This document shows, one piece after another, positions 1 to 6,918 of a stretch of 11,265 nucleotides of DNA (within the stretch, counting starts at the first letter, position 1; each line of letters begins with the position of its first letter). The position numbers were made by a program, and so were the translations under genes. The notes below the pieces were generated by a model. That model was not told the origin of the DNA, made no database searches, and saw only the letters and a program-made list of their open reading frames with translations. Source of the DNA: an uncultured Prochlorococcus sp. (GTDB lineage: Bacteria > Cyanobacteriota > Cyanobacteriia > PCC-6307 > Cyanobiaceae). The stretch covers positions 1 to 11,265 of the forward strand of contig CACKJL010000032.1 of assembly GCA_902600395.1 (NCBI GenBank), read 5' to 3'.

Positions 1-444
1 GGAGAGAGAACTGCAGAAGATATCAAGATTAAAATAGGATCTGCATTTCCAGATGATGATTTTGATAAAACCACGTTAGAGGTTAGAGGTTTACATCTTT
101 TATCTGGTCTACCTAGGTCAGTAACTTTGACATCAGGAGAAATCAGAGAAGCCATGGCTGAAACACTTAGCAAAATAGTGGAAGCTGTAAAAAGAACTTT
201 AGAGCGAACCCCCCCTGAACTTGCTGCAGACATAGTTGATAGGGGGATTATGCTTGCAGGAGGTGGAGCATTGGTGAGAGGAATTAATGATTTATTGAGT
301 GATGAAACGGGAATTTTTACTCACATAGCAGAAAACCCACTGCTTTGCGTAGTGAATGGTTGTGGAGAGGTTTTGGATGATTTTAAAAAACTGAAAAAAG
401 TTGTTGACACTCCAGAATTTATAAGGAATGCCATCCGAGATTAA
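1..444 (+). CDS. mreB: Rod-shape determining protein MreB, 3' end (partial)
   Basis: The reading frame is open from base 1 and ends in TAA at 442-444, giving the last 147 residues of a protein normally about 345 long; the start lies outside the window. MreB is the bacterial actin homologue that polymerises under the membrane and guides cell-wall synthesis. The piece opens with GERTAEDIKIKIGSA, typical of MreB subdomain IIB. It continues with the LSGLPRSVTLTSGEIREA stretch and then the adenosine-binding loop IMLAGGGALVRGI of the actin/Hsp70 ATPase fold, encoded around 247-285. An ATG at 127 lies inside the conserved domain and is not a start. mreC follows with a one-base overlap (TAATG), which supports an mreBCD operon. 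Family assignment is secure; only the N-terminal part is unseen. Confidence 0.96.
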   Translation, partial: GERTAEDIKIKIGSAFPDDDFDKTTLEVRGLHLLSGLPRSVTLTSGEIREAMAETLSKIVEAVKRTLERTPPELAADIVDRGIMLAGGGALVRGINDLLSDETGIFTHIAENPLLCVVNGCGEVLDDFKKLKKVVDTPEFIRNAIRD

Positions 445-1205
445 TGTTTATGTTAGGTATCCGACGAATTTCAACTAGTCGTTGGTGGCATAAAAAGAAA
501 AATTGGCTACTATTTGCAATTTTTTTATTTTTGGTTTTTGTGAGGATATCAAAAGGAGCTTTTTATAAAGATTTTTATTATTTTATTTCAAAGCCTTTTT
601 GGCCTGGTCAATTTCAAAAAGAAATTGTTCTTGAGAGTATTGATCAAGAATATTTAATAAAGTTGAATCTTCTTCAGAAAGATAATACAAGATTGCGAGA
701 AATCTTATCTCTTCAAGAATCATCAAATGATTATCGTATTTCAGCTGCAGTAATTTCGAGAAAAACAGGAAGTTGGTGGAGACAAATAATTTTAAACAAA
801 GGTTCAAAGGACGGAGTAGAAATTGGTAATATTGTTGTTGGTCCAGGTGGATTATTAGGCAGAGTAAAGAATACTTCTTTATTCACTTCAACGGTAACTT
901 TAATAACTTCTCCAGATAGTAAGTTAGGTGTTTGGGTGGATAGAATTCAAATTAATGGATTACTTGTGGGTTTAGGAGATGATGATCCTAGCCTAATACT
1001 TTATTCAAAAGATGCTGATATTAAAGTCGGAGATTTTGTTTCATCATCTCCTGCTAGTACATTACTACCTCCAAATATCCCTATTGGTATTGTCCAATCT
1101 GTAGATGAGACATTGAAATCAAAAAAAACTGCAAAAATTTCACTTTCAGCAAAACCTCATGTAATTGATTGGGTACAAATTTTGAAAGCAAATATTTATG
1201 AATAA
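444..1205 (+). CDS. mreC: Rod-shape determining protein MreC
   Basis: A 253-residue protein of the usual size for MreC, the bitopic membrane protein that links MreB filaments to the periplasmic wall-synthesis machinery. The N-terminus is basic (RRISTSRWWHKKK) and leads into one membrane helix at about residues 21-36. A short predicted coiled-coil follows around residues 60-95 (LESIDQEYLIKLNLLQKDN), then a beta-rich periplasmic domain with the family-like stretch WWRQIILNKGSKDGVEIGN and GPGGLLGRV. The ATG at 444 overlaps the mreB stop by one base. An in-frame ATG at 450 would shorten the protein by two residues and is equally possible, since neither has a clear ribosome site. The end overlaps mreD by 8 bases. 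The family is diverged in sequence, but order and architecture make the call firm. Confidence 0.93.
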   Translation: MFMLGIRRISTSRWWHKKKNWLLFAIFLFLVFVRISKGAFYKDFYYFISKPFWPGQFQKEIVLESIDQEYLIKLNLLQKDNTRLREILSLQESSNDYRISAAVISRKTGSWWRQIILNKGSKDGVEIGNIVVGPGGLLGRVKNTSLFTSTVTLITSPDSKLGVWVDRIQINGLLVGLGDDDPSLILYSKDADIKVGDFVSSSPASTLLPPNIPIGIVQSVDETLKSKKTAKISLSAKPHVIDWVQILKANIYE

Positions 1206-1716
1206 ATTTTTTACAAAAATATTATCCTTTATAAGCTTTATTTTTATTCCAATTATTTTTTTGTGGCACCCTAACTGGCTTGGATTTTTAGGTGTTCAGC
1301 CATATTGGCCGTTATTTTGGTTATTGCCTTGGTCAATGCTTAATGGATCAATCAATGGATCAATATTTGGTTTGTTTTTAGGTCTCATTTTAGATTCTCT
1401 AACTTTAGATTATAGTTTTACTCAAGTACCAGGTTTAATTTTTTGTGGGTTTTTGTTTGGGAGAATTAAATTAAATAGCGATATTTTGGTGGGACATTTT
1501 GGGTATGGTTTAATTTGTTGTTTTGGAAGTTTTTTATGTGGGACTCTTTATTTTTTACAAATTTTGTTTAGAAATTTTTCAGATATTAATTCTTTAATGT
1601 TGATTCCCAATGTTAAAAATATTTTAACGCAAGTTTTTTTGACAGGTTTTTATGCTCCTTTTATTTGCTCTCAACTTTTAAGAATGTTTAAATTTTCAAG
1701 AAGAAAATTCCAGTAA
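1198..1716 (+). CDS. mreD: Rod-shape determining protein MreD
   Basis: A 172-residue, strongly hydrophobic protein with five to six predicted membrane segments, beginning with the helix FTKILSFISFIFIPIIFLW. Length and topology fit MreD, the integral membrane partner of MreC in the elongation complex. The sequence itself is poorly conserved across bacteria, so the call leans on position directly behind mreC and on the helix pattern. A glycine-rich segment with an acidic residue (GLFLGLILDSL, near residue 60) resembles the MreD/ECF-transporter-like core; that comparison is from memory. The ATG at 1198 lies inside the end of mreC, an 8-base overlap that suggests translational coupling. A terminator-like hairpin follows 23 bases after the stop. 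Confidence 0.88.
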   Translation: MNKFFTKILSFISFIFIPIIFLWHPNWLGFLGVQPYWPLFWLLPWSMLNGSINGSIFGLFLGLILDSLTLDYSFTQVPGLIFCGFLFGRIKLNSDILVGHFGYGLICCFGSFLCGTLYFLQILFRNFSDINSLMLIPNVKNILTQVFLTGFYAPFICSQLLRMFKFSRRKFQ

Positions 1717-1739
1717 TAAATTTCCCAGAAGGTAAAAGT

Positions 1740-1773
1740 GTTTGAAAAAATATAAAAATTTTTCAAACTTTTT
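1740..1773 (+). terminator. Candidate intrinsic terminator after mreBCD
   Basis: A perfect 10-base inverted repeat pairs GTTTGAAAAA (1740-1749) with TTTTTCAAAC (1759-1768) across a 9-base loop and runs straight into five Ts (1769-1773). It sits just behind the last gene of the mre operon and before the separate leader of the response regulator. Only two of the ten pairs are G-C, so the stem is weak by enterobacterial standards, but position, symmetry and T-run fit a Rho-independent terminator in an AT-rich genome. Confidence 0.6.
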
Positions 1774-1832
1774 AAAATGTTTGTAAACCTAAGGAATATC
1801 TCTTTGAGGGTTCGTAATGTTATATTTTTAAT

Positions 1833-1841
1833 TGTTAGAAT
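1833..1841 (+). promoter_or_regulatory. Possible extended -10 promoter element for rpaB
   Basis: TG-T-TAGAAT (1833-1841) matches an extended -10 box (TGnTAnnnT) and lies 55 bases before the rpaB start, downstream of the mre terminator. No good -35 hexamer is spaced correctly. The assignment is an inference from one short motif in very AT-rich DNA. Confidence 0.3.
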
Positions 1842-1896
1842 AAATATTCAATGCAATAGATCTTTGCTTTGAAATATCAAGAAAAATCATTTAACT

Positions 1897-2643
1897 ATGT
1901 CAAAAGCAAGAATTTTAGTTGTTGATGATGAACCAGCAGTTTTGAAGGTATTAGTTACGAGGCTTCAACTAGCTGGATATCAAGTGTATTCAGCTACTAA
2001 CGGCGAAGAAGCTCTTGAGTCTTTTCACAGAGATTCCCCAGATTTGATAGTTCTTGATGTTATGCTTCCAAAAATGGATGGATTTGCTGTTTGTAGAAGA
2101 ATTAGAGCTGAATCAGTAGTTCCAATAATATTCTTAACCGCTCTAGAGGCTATTTCAGAGAGAGTTGCAGGTTTGGATTTAGGAGCTGATGATTACTTAT
2201 CTAAACCATTTAGCCCAAAAGAGTTAGAGGCGAGAATAGCTACTATTTTGAGAAGAATGGGTCCAACTGTTTCTGTCACTGAAACTAAAGAAGTTCCTTC
2301 AGGAAAAGGAGTTATGAAATTTGGAAGTTTAGTTGTTGATACTAATCGCAGACAAGTTTCTAGAGCAGGAGACAGAATCAGCCTGACTTATACTGAATTT
2401 AGCCTCCTAGAATTATTGTTTGATGAGCCTGGTAAGGTTGTCCCGAGAGCAGAAATTTTAGAACAGCTATGGGGTTATCCTCCTCGTAGAGCTGCAGACT
2501 TAAGAGTTGTAGATGTATATGTAGCTAGATTAAGAGGTAAATTAGAACCAGATCCAAGAAATCCAGAATTAATATTAACTGTCAGAGGAATTGGTTACGC
2601 ATCTCAGAGAGTTGGCGAAACAGCAACATCTTTGGCAAGTTGA
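1897..2643 (+). CDS. rpaB: OmpR-family response regulator RpaB (Ycf27)
   Basis: A 248-residue two-domain regulator. The receiver domain (residues about 4-120) shows the acidic pair D10-D11, phospho-acceptor D54 in VLDVMLPKMDG, T81 in FLTA and K103 in SKPFSP. A linker leads to an OmpR/PhoB winged-helix DNA-binding domain (about 139-240), with YTEFSLLELL, the recognition region VVDVYVARLRGKLE and RGIGYASQR. The RVVDV...DPRNPELILTVRGIGY pattern is characteristic of RpaB/Ycf27, the essential cyanobacterial and red-algal plastid regulator that works with the kinase NblS/Hik33. In that family it binds HLR1 sites at high-light and photosystem genes. The kinase is not in this window. The gene stands alone between the mre terminator and lysS, with a leader of about 120 bases. 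RpaA is the nearest alternative; the C-terminal signature favours RpaB. Confidence 0.9.
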   Translation: MSKARILVVDDEPAVLKVLVTRLQLAGYQVYSATNGEEALESFHRDSPDLIVLDVMLPKMDGFAVCRRIRAESVVPIIFLTALEAISERVAGLDLGADDYLSKPFSPKELEARIATILRRMGPTVSVTETKEVPSGKGVMKFGSLVVDTNRRQVSRAGDRISLTYTEFSLLELLFDEPGKVVPRAEILEQLWGYPPRRAADLRVVDVYVARLRGKLEPDPRNPELILTVRGIGYASQRVGETATSLAS

Positions 2644-2693
2644 GCCATAGTCTGATAATTTTATTAAATAAAACAAATATATTAAAGTAAATT

Positions 2694-4232
2694 TTGTCTG
2701 AAATAAAAGAAGCACGCTTACAAAAAGCTAATTCACTCGTTAGTAAAGGATTTGCTTCTTACGCCCAGAGTTTTAGCGTTTCAAATGATATAAGATTTCT
2801 TATTAAAGAATTTGATTATTTAGAAAATGGTCAAGAAGAGGACTTCAGCGTTTCTATTGCTGGAAGAGTGATGGCAAAAAGAGTAATGGGTAAAATTGCC
2901 TTTTTAACAATAAGCGATCAAGATGGGCAGATTCAGCTTTATATAGATAAAAAGATTATTAATTTAAATTTAGAAAAACAAAAATTACTTTCTTATGAAG
3001 ATATCAAGGAATTAGTAGATATTGGTGATTGGATAGGTGTCTACGGCACTATTAAAAAAACCAATAAAGGTGAGCTTTCTATTAAAGTAGAAAAATGGGA
3101 AATGTTATCCAAATCGTTACAGCCTTTGCCAGATAAATGGCATGGATTGACTGATATTGAAAAAAGATATAGACAACGTTATCTGGATTTAATAGTTAAT
3201 CCTCACTCTAAAAATGTATTTAAAACAAGAGCAAAATGTATAAGTTTTATAAGAAAATGGCTAGATAACAGAAATTTTTTAGAAATAGAGACTCCAATTT
3301 TGCAATCTGAAGCTGGTGGTGCTGAAGCAAGACCATTTATAACTCATCACAATACACTAGATATTCCTCTTTATCTAAGAATAGCTACAGAATTGCATTT
3401 AAAAAGAATGGTTGTTGGAGGATTTGAGAAAGTATATGAATTGGGAAGAATCTTCCGTAATGAGGGTATAAGTACAAGGCATAATCCAGAATTTACCTCA
3501 GTTGAAATTTATCAAGCTTTTTCTGACTATGTCGATATGATGAATCTAACAGAAGAATTAATTAAAGATATCGTTGCTGATGCATGTGGGTCTTTAATTA
3601 TAAATTATCAAAATAAAGAAATTGATTTTTCTAAACCTTGGACAAGAATATCTATGAAAGATATTGTCAAAAAATATACAGGGATTGATTTTGATTCTTT
3701 CAGTGGAGACTTTCAACTAGCAAAACAAGCCGTTAAAAGTATAAATGTTGATTTCTCTAATAAAGTCAATACTATGGGAAGACTTTTAAATGAGGTCTTC
3801 GAGCAAAAAGTAGAATCGAAACTTAATGAACCTACTTTTGTAATCGATTATCCTGTTGAAATTTCTCCTTTAGCTAGGCCTCATTTTGATAATAAAGAGA
3901 TGGTTCAGAGATTTGAATTATTCATTGTTGGTCGCGAACTAGCAAATGCTTTTAGTGAGTTGATAGATCCAGTAGATCAAAGAGAAAGAATGCAATTACA
4001 GCAATCTCTTAGAGAGCAAGGAGATCTTGAGGCTCATTGTATAGATGAAGATTTCTTGAATGCTTTAGAGATTGGTATGCCGCCTACTGGAGGATTAGGC
4101 ATAGGCATTGATAGGCTAATTATGTTAATTACTAATAGCGCATCAATTAGAGATGTAATCCCTTTCCCATTGTTAAAACCAGAAATAACTTCCAAAAAAA
4201 ATGAAAAATTACCCTTGAATGAAGTAAAATAG
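2694..4232 (+). CDS. lysS: Lysyl-tRNA synthetase, class II
   Basis: A 512-residue class IIb enzyme that charges tRNA-Lys with lysine in the cytoplasm. The N-terminal anticodon-binding OB-fold (about residues 52-140, SIAGRVMAKRVMGKIAFLTI) precedes the catalytic core. All three class II motifs are visible: motif 1 around FLEIETPILQSEAGGAEARPF (195-215), motif 2 RIFRNEGISTRHNPEFTSVE (252-271), and motif 3 GGLGIGIDRLIML (466-478). The start is TTG at 2694, giving MSEIKEARLQKANSL; the next in-frame ATG would cut into the OB-fold, so TTG is preferred. Length is normal for LysS. It lies 50 bases after rpaB and 29 bases before the next gene on the same strand, with no strong terminator between. Confidence 0.97.
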   Translation: MSEIKEARLQKANSLVSKGFASYAQSFSVSNDIRFLIKEFDYLENGQEEDFSVSIAGRVMAKRVMGKIAFLTISDQDGQIQLYIDKKIINLNLEKQKLLSYEDIKELVDIGDWIGVYGTIKKTNKGELSIKVEKWEMLSKSLQPLPDKWHGLTDIEKRYRQRYLDLIVNPHSKNVFKTRAKCISFIRKWLDNRNFLEIETPILQSEAGGAEARPFITHHNTLDIPLYLRIATELHLKRMVVGGFEKVYELGRIFRNEGISTRHNPEFTSVEIYQAFSDYVDMMNLTEELIKDIVADACGSLIINYQNKEIDFSKPWTRISMKDIVKKYTGIDFDSFSGDFQLAKQAVKSINVDFSNKVNTMGRLLNEVFEQKVESKLNEPTFVIDYPVEISPLARPHFDNKEMVQRFELFIVGRELANAFSELIDPVDQRERMQLQQSLREQGDLEAHCIDEDFLNALEIGMPPTGGLGIGIDRLIMLITNSASIRDVIPFPLLKPEITSKKNEKLPLNEVK

Positions 4233-4261
4233 ATAAATCATTCCAATACGAAATTTTTTAA

Positions 4262-4510
4262 ATGAGTGGTGAACGTGTTGGTTTCCGTTTCAAACACGCG
4301 GATGCAGTAGTAAAAAGAAATCCTCAAGGCCGATCAAGAAGAGGATGGGTTATTGAACCAGTCGAGCAAACTACAAGTAGAGGTACTAAAATGCCTGCAT
4401 ATAAAATTCGCTGGAGAGATAGTGAGAGGCCTGAAACAGTATTACAGCATATGTTAATTGCAGATCCAGATCCTTCCCCTCCTCCAAGTTCAGTAAGTTT
4501 AGGTTCATAG
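4262..4510 (+). CDS. Conserved cyanobacterial small protein, DUF2862-like
   Basis: An 82-residue soluble, basic protein. It opens with MSGERVGFRFKHADAVVKRN, continues with a stretch ending in YKIRWRDSERPETVLQHML, and closes with a proline/serine tail (about residues 68-82). I recall this as the DUF2862 family found across cyanobacteria, but no search was run. The alternating hydrophobic/charged pattern in the middle (GWVIEPV... AYKIRWRD) suggests a small all-beta, SH3-like fold; that is inference. No catalytic motif, signal peptide or membrane segment is seen. It follows lysS by 29 bases, so it may share its transcript, and converges on smpB with 24 bases between stops. The ATG at 4262 is the only reasonable start. 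Function unknown. Confidence 0.85.
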   Translation: MSGERVGFRFKHADAVVKRNPQGRSRRGWVIEPVEQTTSRGTKMPAYKIRWRDSERPETVLQHMLIADPDPSPPPSSVSLGS

Positions 4511-4534
4511 TTTCAAAATTTCTGCATTATATTT

Positions 4535-5029
4535 TTATCTTTTTAGTGCAGAGTTGATTTCTTTTTTTATACTTTTTTGTTTTGCATCTTGGCGTTTGTC
4601 ATGTAATTTTTTCCCTTTGCCGACTCCAATAGTTAGTTTTATCCATGAGCCTTTTAAATAAAGAGATAATGGAACAATAGTCATTCCTTTCTTTTCAGTA
4701 TTTGATTTCATTTTTATTATTTCTTTTTTATGTAGTAGTAATTTTCTATTTCTTAATGGATCATGATTAAAGAAAGAACCAACATTTTTATGTGGTGAAA
4801 TGTGAACATTTAATAATAAGATCTCACCATCTCTGAATGAACAGTACCCATCTCTTAAATTTGCTTTTCCGTTTCTAATGGACTTGACTTCAGTCCCTAA
4901 AAGCTCAATTCCAGCTTCGATTGTTTCAGATATTGCATATTGAAATTTTGCATATCTATTCTCAGCTAGAAGTTTAAAATTATTTTCTTTATTAGTAGTT
5001 TTTTTAACTTTGTTTGAATTTTTTGCCAT
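4535..5029 (-). CDS. smpB: SsrA-binding protein SmpB
   Basis: A 164-residue protein that binds tmRNA and brings it to stalled ribosomes in trans-translation. Family signatures are clear: GIELLGTEVKSIR (40-52), GKANLRDGY (54-62), NHDPLRNRKLLLH (88-100), GMTIVPLSLYLK (115-126) and the GKGKKLHDKR segment (137-146). The latter leads into the basic C-terminal tail that enters the empty mRNA channel of the ribosome. The first ~18 residues are lysine/asparagine-rich and variable, as usual. The gene runs opposite to its neighbours: it diverges from ruvB across 52 bases and converges on the small gene upstream in window coordinates. The tmRNA gene ssrA is not in the window. Confidence 0.97.
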   Translation of the reverse strand: MAKNSNKVKKTTNKENNFKLLAENRYAKFQYAISETIEAGIELLGTEVKSIRNGKANLRDGYCSFRDGEILLLNVHISPHKNVGSFFNHDPLRNRKLLLHKKEIIKMKSNTEKKGMTIVPLSLYLKGSWIKLTIGVGKGKKLHDKRQDAKQKSIKKEINSALKR

Positions 5030-5081
5030 TTTAGTGATAAAAAATCTTTCTACTCAGAACAATTGCAATTAACCTTTCATT

Positions 5082-6140
5082 ATGGCAATAATTTCTTCCA
5101 ATATAGACGATAATGACTTTTCTCTTAGTAAAAAAGAGCTTAGGCTAGTTGATTCAAAAATCATTCCAGAAGAAAAGAGAAATAAAAATCTGAACTTAGC
5201 TAGGCCTCTTACTTTAAAAGACTTTATTGGCCAAGAAAAACTTAAATCTTCTTTAAGAATAGCTATAGATGCTTCAATTTTTAGAAAAGAACCTTTGGAG
5301 CATACTCTTTTATATGGACAGCCTGGTTTAGGTAAGACCACTCTTGCTTTTTTGATAGCCCATGAATTGAATACAAAATGTAGAATAGCTACTGCGCCGG
5401 CAATTGAAAGACCTCGCGATATTGTAGGTTTACTTCTTGGATTAAAAGATGGTGAAGTTTTATTTATCGATGAGATACATCGCTTAAATAGGTTAACTGA
5501 AGAGTTGTTGTATTCTGCAATGGAAGATTTTAGACTCGACTTAACTATGGGAGCAAATAGAGGAGCCCGTTGCAGAACAATTAATCTTCCTAGGTTTACT
5601 CTGATTGGCGCGACAACTAAATTAGCCTCAATAAGTGCACCTTTAAGGGATAGATTTGGTATATCTCAGAAAATAGATCTTTACACATATGATGAGTTAA
5701 AACAAATAATAGTTAATTTCTCCAGATTAATAAACCTCAATATAGATGATGAAGCATCTTATGATTTAGCAAAGATATCTAGAGGGACTCCAAGAATTGC
5801 TTTAAGATTATTAAGAAGAGTTAGAGATTATGCTCAAGTTGTTCATAAAAGTAATGCGATCTCAGTGAATTTAATAAAACAAGCTTTAGATTCTTACCAA
5901 ATAGACGAAAAAGGATTGGATTCTTTGGATAGACAGTATTTATCTTTTCTTAACCAAAACAATAATATTCCAACTGGCCTTGATTCAATTGCAGCTGGCT
6001 TGGGTGATGATTCTTCAATGTTAGAATTTGTAGTTGAACCATATTTAATCAAAATTGGTTTTCTTACGAGAACTCCTCGAGGAAGATTGCTTACTGCTTT
6101 AGGAAAAAAGTACATTGATAAAAAAAATGATAACTTTTAA
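5082..6140 (+). CDS. ruvB: Holliday junction branch-migration helicase RuvB
   Basis: A 352-residue AAA+ motor that, with RuvA, drives branch migration of Holliday junctions in recombination and repair. Visible elements are Walker A GQPGLGKTT (79-87), Walker B LFIDEIH (127-133), sensor 1 GATT (176-179), the arginine-finger region LRDRFG (188-193) and sensor 2 RGTPRIA (234-240). A C-terminal winged helix carries GLDSIAAGLGDD and a TRTPRGRLLTALG segment. The first ~40 residues before RPLTLKDFIGQ are longer than in E. coli RuvB and poorly conserved, so the protein is slightly longer than the usual 330-345. No LexA-type palindrome with GTAC was seen in the 52-base upstream gap. The stop overlaps the start of the next gene, suggesting a shared transcript. 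ruvA and ruvC are elsewhere. Confidence 0.97.
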   Translation: MAIISSNIDDNDFSLSKKELRLVDSKIIPEEKRNKNLNLARPLTLKDFIGQEKLKSSLRIAIDASIFRKEPLEHTLLYGQPGLGKTTLAFLIAHELNTKCRIATAPAIERPRDIVGLLLGLKDGEVLFIDEIHRLNRLTEELLYSAMEDFRLDLTMGANRGARCRTINLPRFTLIGATTKLASISAPLRDRFGISQKIDLYTYDELKQIIVNFSRLINLNIDDEASYDLAKISRGTPRIALRLLRRVRDYAQVVHKSNAISVNLIKQALDSYQIDEKGLDSLDRQYLSFLNQNNNIPTGLDSIAAGLGDDSSMLEFVVEPYLIKIGFLTRTPRGRLLTALGKKYIDKKNDNF

Positions 6141-6915
6141 AAAAGTTAAGGTTTGTTTTTTAATAATTTTTGTTTTCTTGAATATTTTTTATATTGCACC
6201 ATGCTATTCATTATCCTTTAGAGAGGATTTGTTTAAACATGCATTAGATCTAAGTTCAGACGGAAAATTTAATCTCGCTTTACAAGAATGGAATCAATAT
6301 CTCGATTCTTATCCTGATGATGCTGCAGGTTTGAGCAATAGAGGAAATGTAAGACTTGTTATAGGGGATGTAAAAGGATCAATAGATGACCAAAATAAGG
6401 CAATAAGTTTGAATCCTAGTGAGATAGATCCCTACATTAACAGGGGTATAGCAGAGGAAACATTGGGTTTATGGTCGCAAGCGAAAAAAGATTATATGTT
6501 CGTTATTTCGCAAGATACTAAAAATTTCTCTGCTTTATATAATCTGGCTAATGTAGAAGGATCTACATCACATTGGGAAAAGGCAAGAGATTTATTTTCA
6601 AAAGCTGCTTTATATAATCCTGGATTTGCAATGGCTAGATCGAGTATGGCATTAGCAGATTTCCAGTTGGGGAACATTGATGAATCTGAAAAAGAATTAA
6701 AAAAATTGATTAGACGTTATCCAACTTTTGCAGATGCTAGGGCAGCTTTAACAGCTTTGAATTGGTCCAAGGGTGAATCTGGGCAAGCCGAGAGTAATTG
6801 GATAGCGGTAACTGAGTTAGATCCTAGATATAGTGATGAAGAATGGTTGGAAAAAATAAGAAGATGGCCTCCTCAACCAATAAGAGATTTAATGAACTTT
6901 ATCGATTTAAAATAA
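6127..6915 (+). CDS. Exported protein of six tandem TPRs
   Basis: A 262-residue protein of unknown specific role. I chose the ATG at 6127; the frame also has a TTG at 6115 adding four residues, which is less likely. The N-terminus is a signal peptide or membrane anchor: basic MITFKKVKV, a hydrophobic core of about residues 9-23, then PCYSLS. The cysteine is preceded by I-A-P, a poor lipobox, so simple cleavage near residue 28-29 or retention as an anchor is more likely. Residues 32-235 divide exactly into six consecutive 34-residue units that fit the TPR pattern (small residues at positions 8 and 20, conserved proline near position 32). A short tryptophan-containing tail follows (EWLEKIRRWPPQPIRDLM). 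TPR proteins are usually assembly scaffolds. It overlaps the ruvB end by 14 bases and is 3 bases from the amidohydrolase gene. Confidence 0.88.
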   Translation: MITFKKVKVCFLIIFVFLNIFYIAPCYSLSFREDLFKHALDLSSDGKFNLALQEWNQYLDSYPDDAAGLSNRGNVRLVIGDVKGSIDDQNKAISLNPSEIDPYINRGIAEETLGLWSQAKKDYMFVISQDTKNFSALYNLANVEGSTSHWEKARDLFSKAALYNPGFAMARSSMALADFQLGNIDESEKELKKLIRRYPTFADARAALTALNWSKGESGQAESNWIAVTELDPRYSDEEWLEKIRRWPPQPIRDLMNFIDLK

Positions 6916-6918
6916 GTA

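Noticed and set aside
583..807. Open frame of 74 codons on the minus strand within mreC
   Set aside because: It lies wholly inside a well-supported gene, has no recognisable motif and no start context; treated as a shadow frame.
1774..1896. HLR1-like RpaB-binding repeats in the rpaB leader
   Set aside because: GTTATA and GTTAGA occur here, but neither sequence nor spacing fits the HLR1 direct repeat well enough to call.
2659..2673. Inverted repeat TTTTATT-A-AATAAAA between rpaB and lysS as a terminator
   Set aside because: The arms are only A-T, the usable stem is very short and no T-run follows.
4522..4551. CTGCATTA...TAGTGCAG hairpin at the end of the small gene and smpB as a shared terminator
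   Set aside because: The stem has a wobble pair on one strand and a mismatch on the other, a 14-base loop, and no directly adjoining T-run.
5061..5070. Perfect palindrome AATTGCAATT in the smpB/ruvB divergent gap, as an operator
   Set aside because: Ten-base palindromes of this kind are expected several times by chance in a window of this size and AT content, and it matches no operator I know.
5069..5341. Open frame of 90 codons on the minus strand over the ruvB start
   Set aside because: It is antisense to conserved RuvB sequence including Walker A and has no family features.
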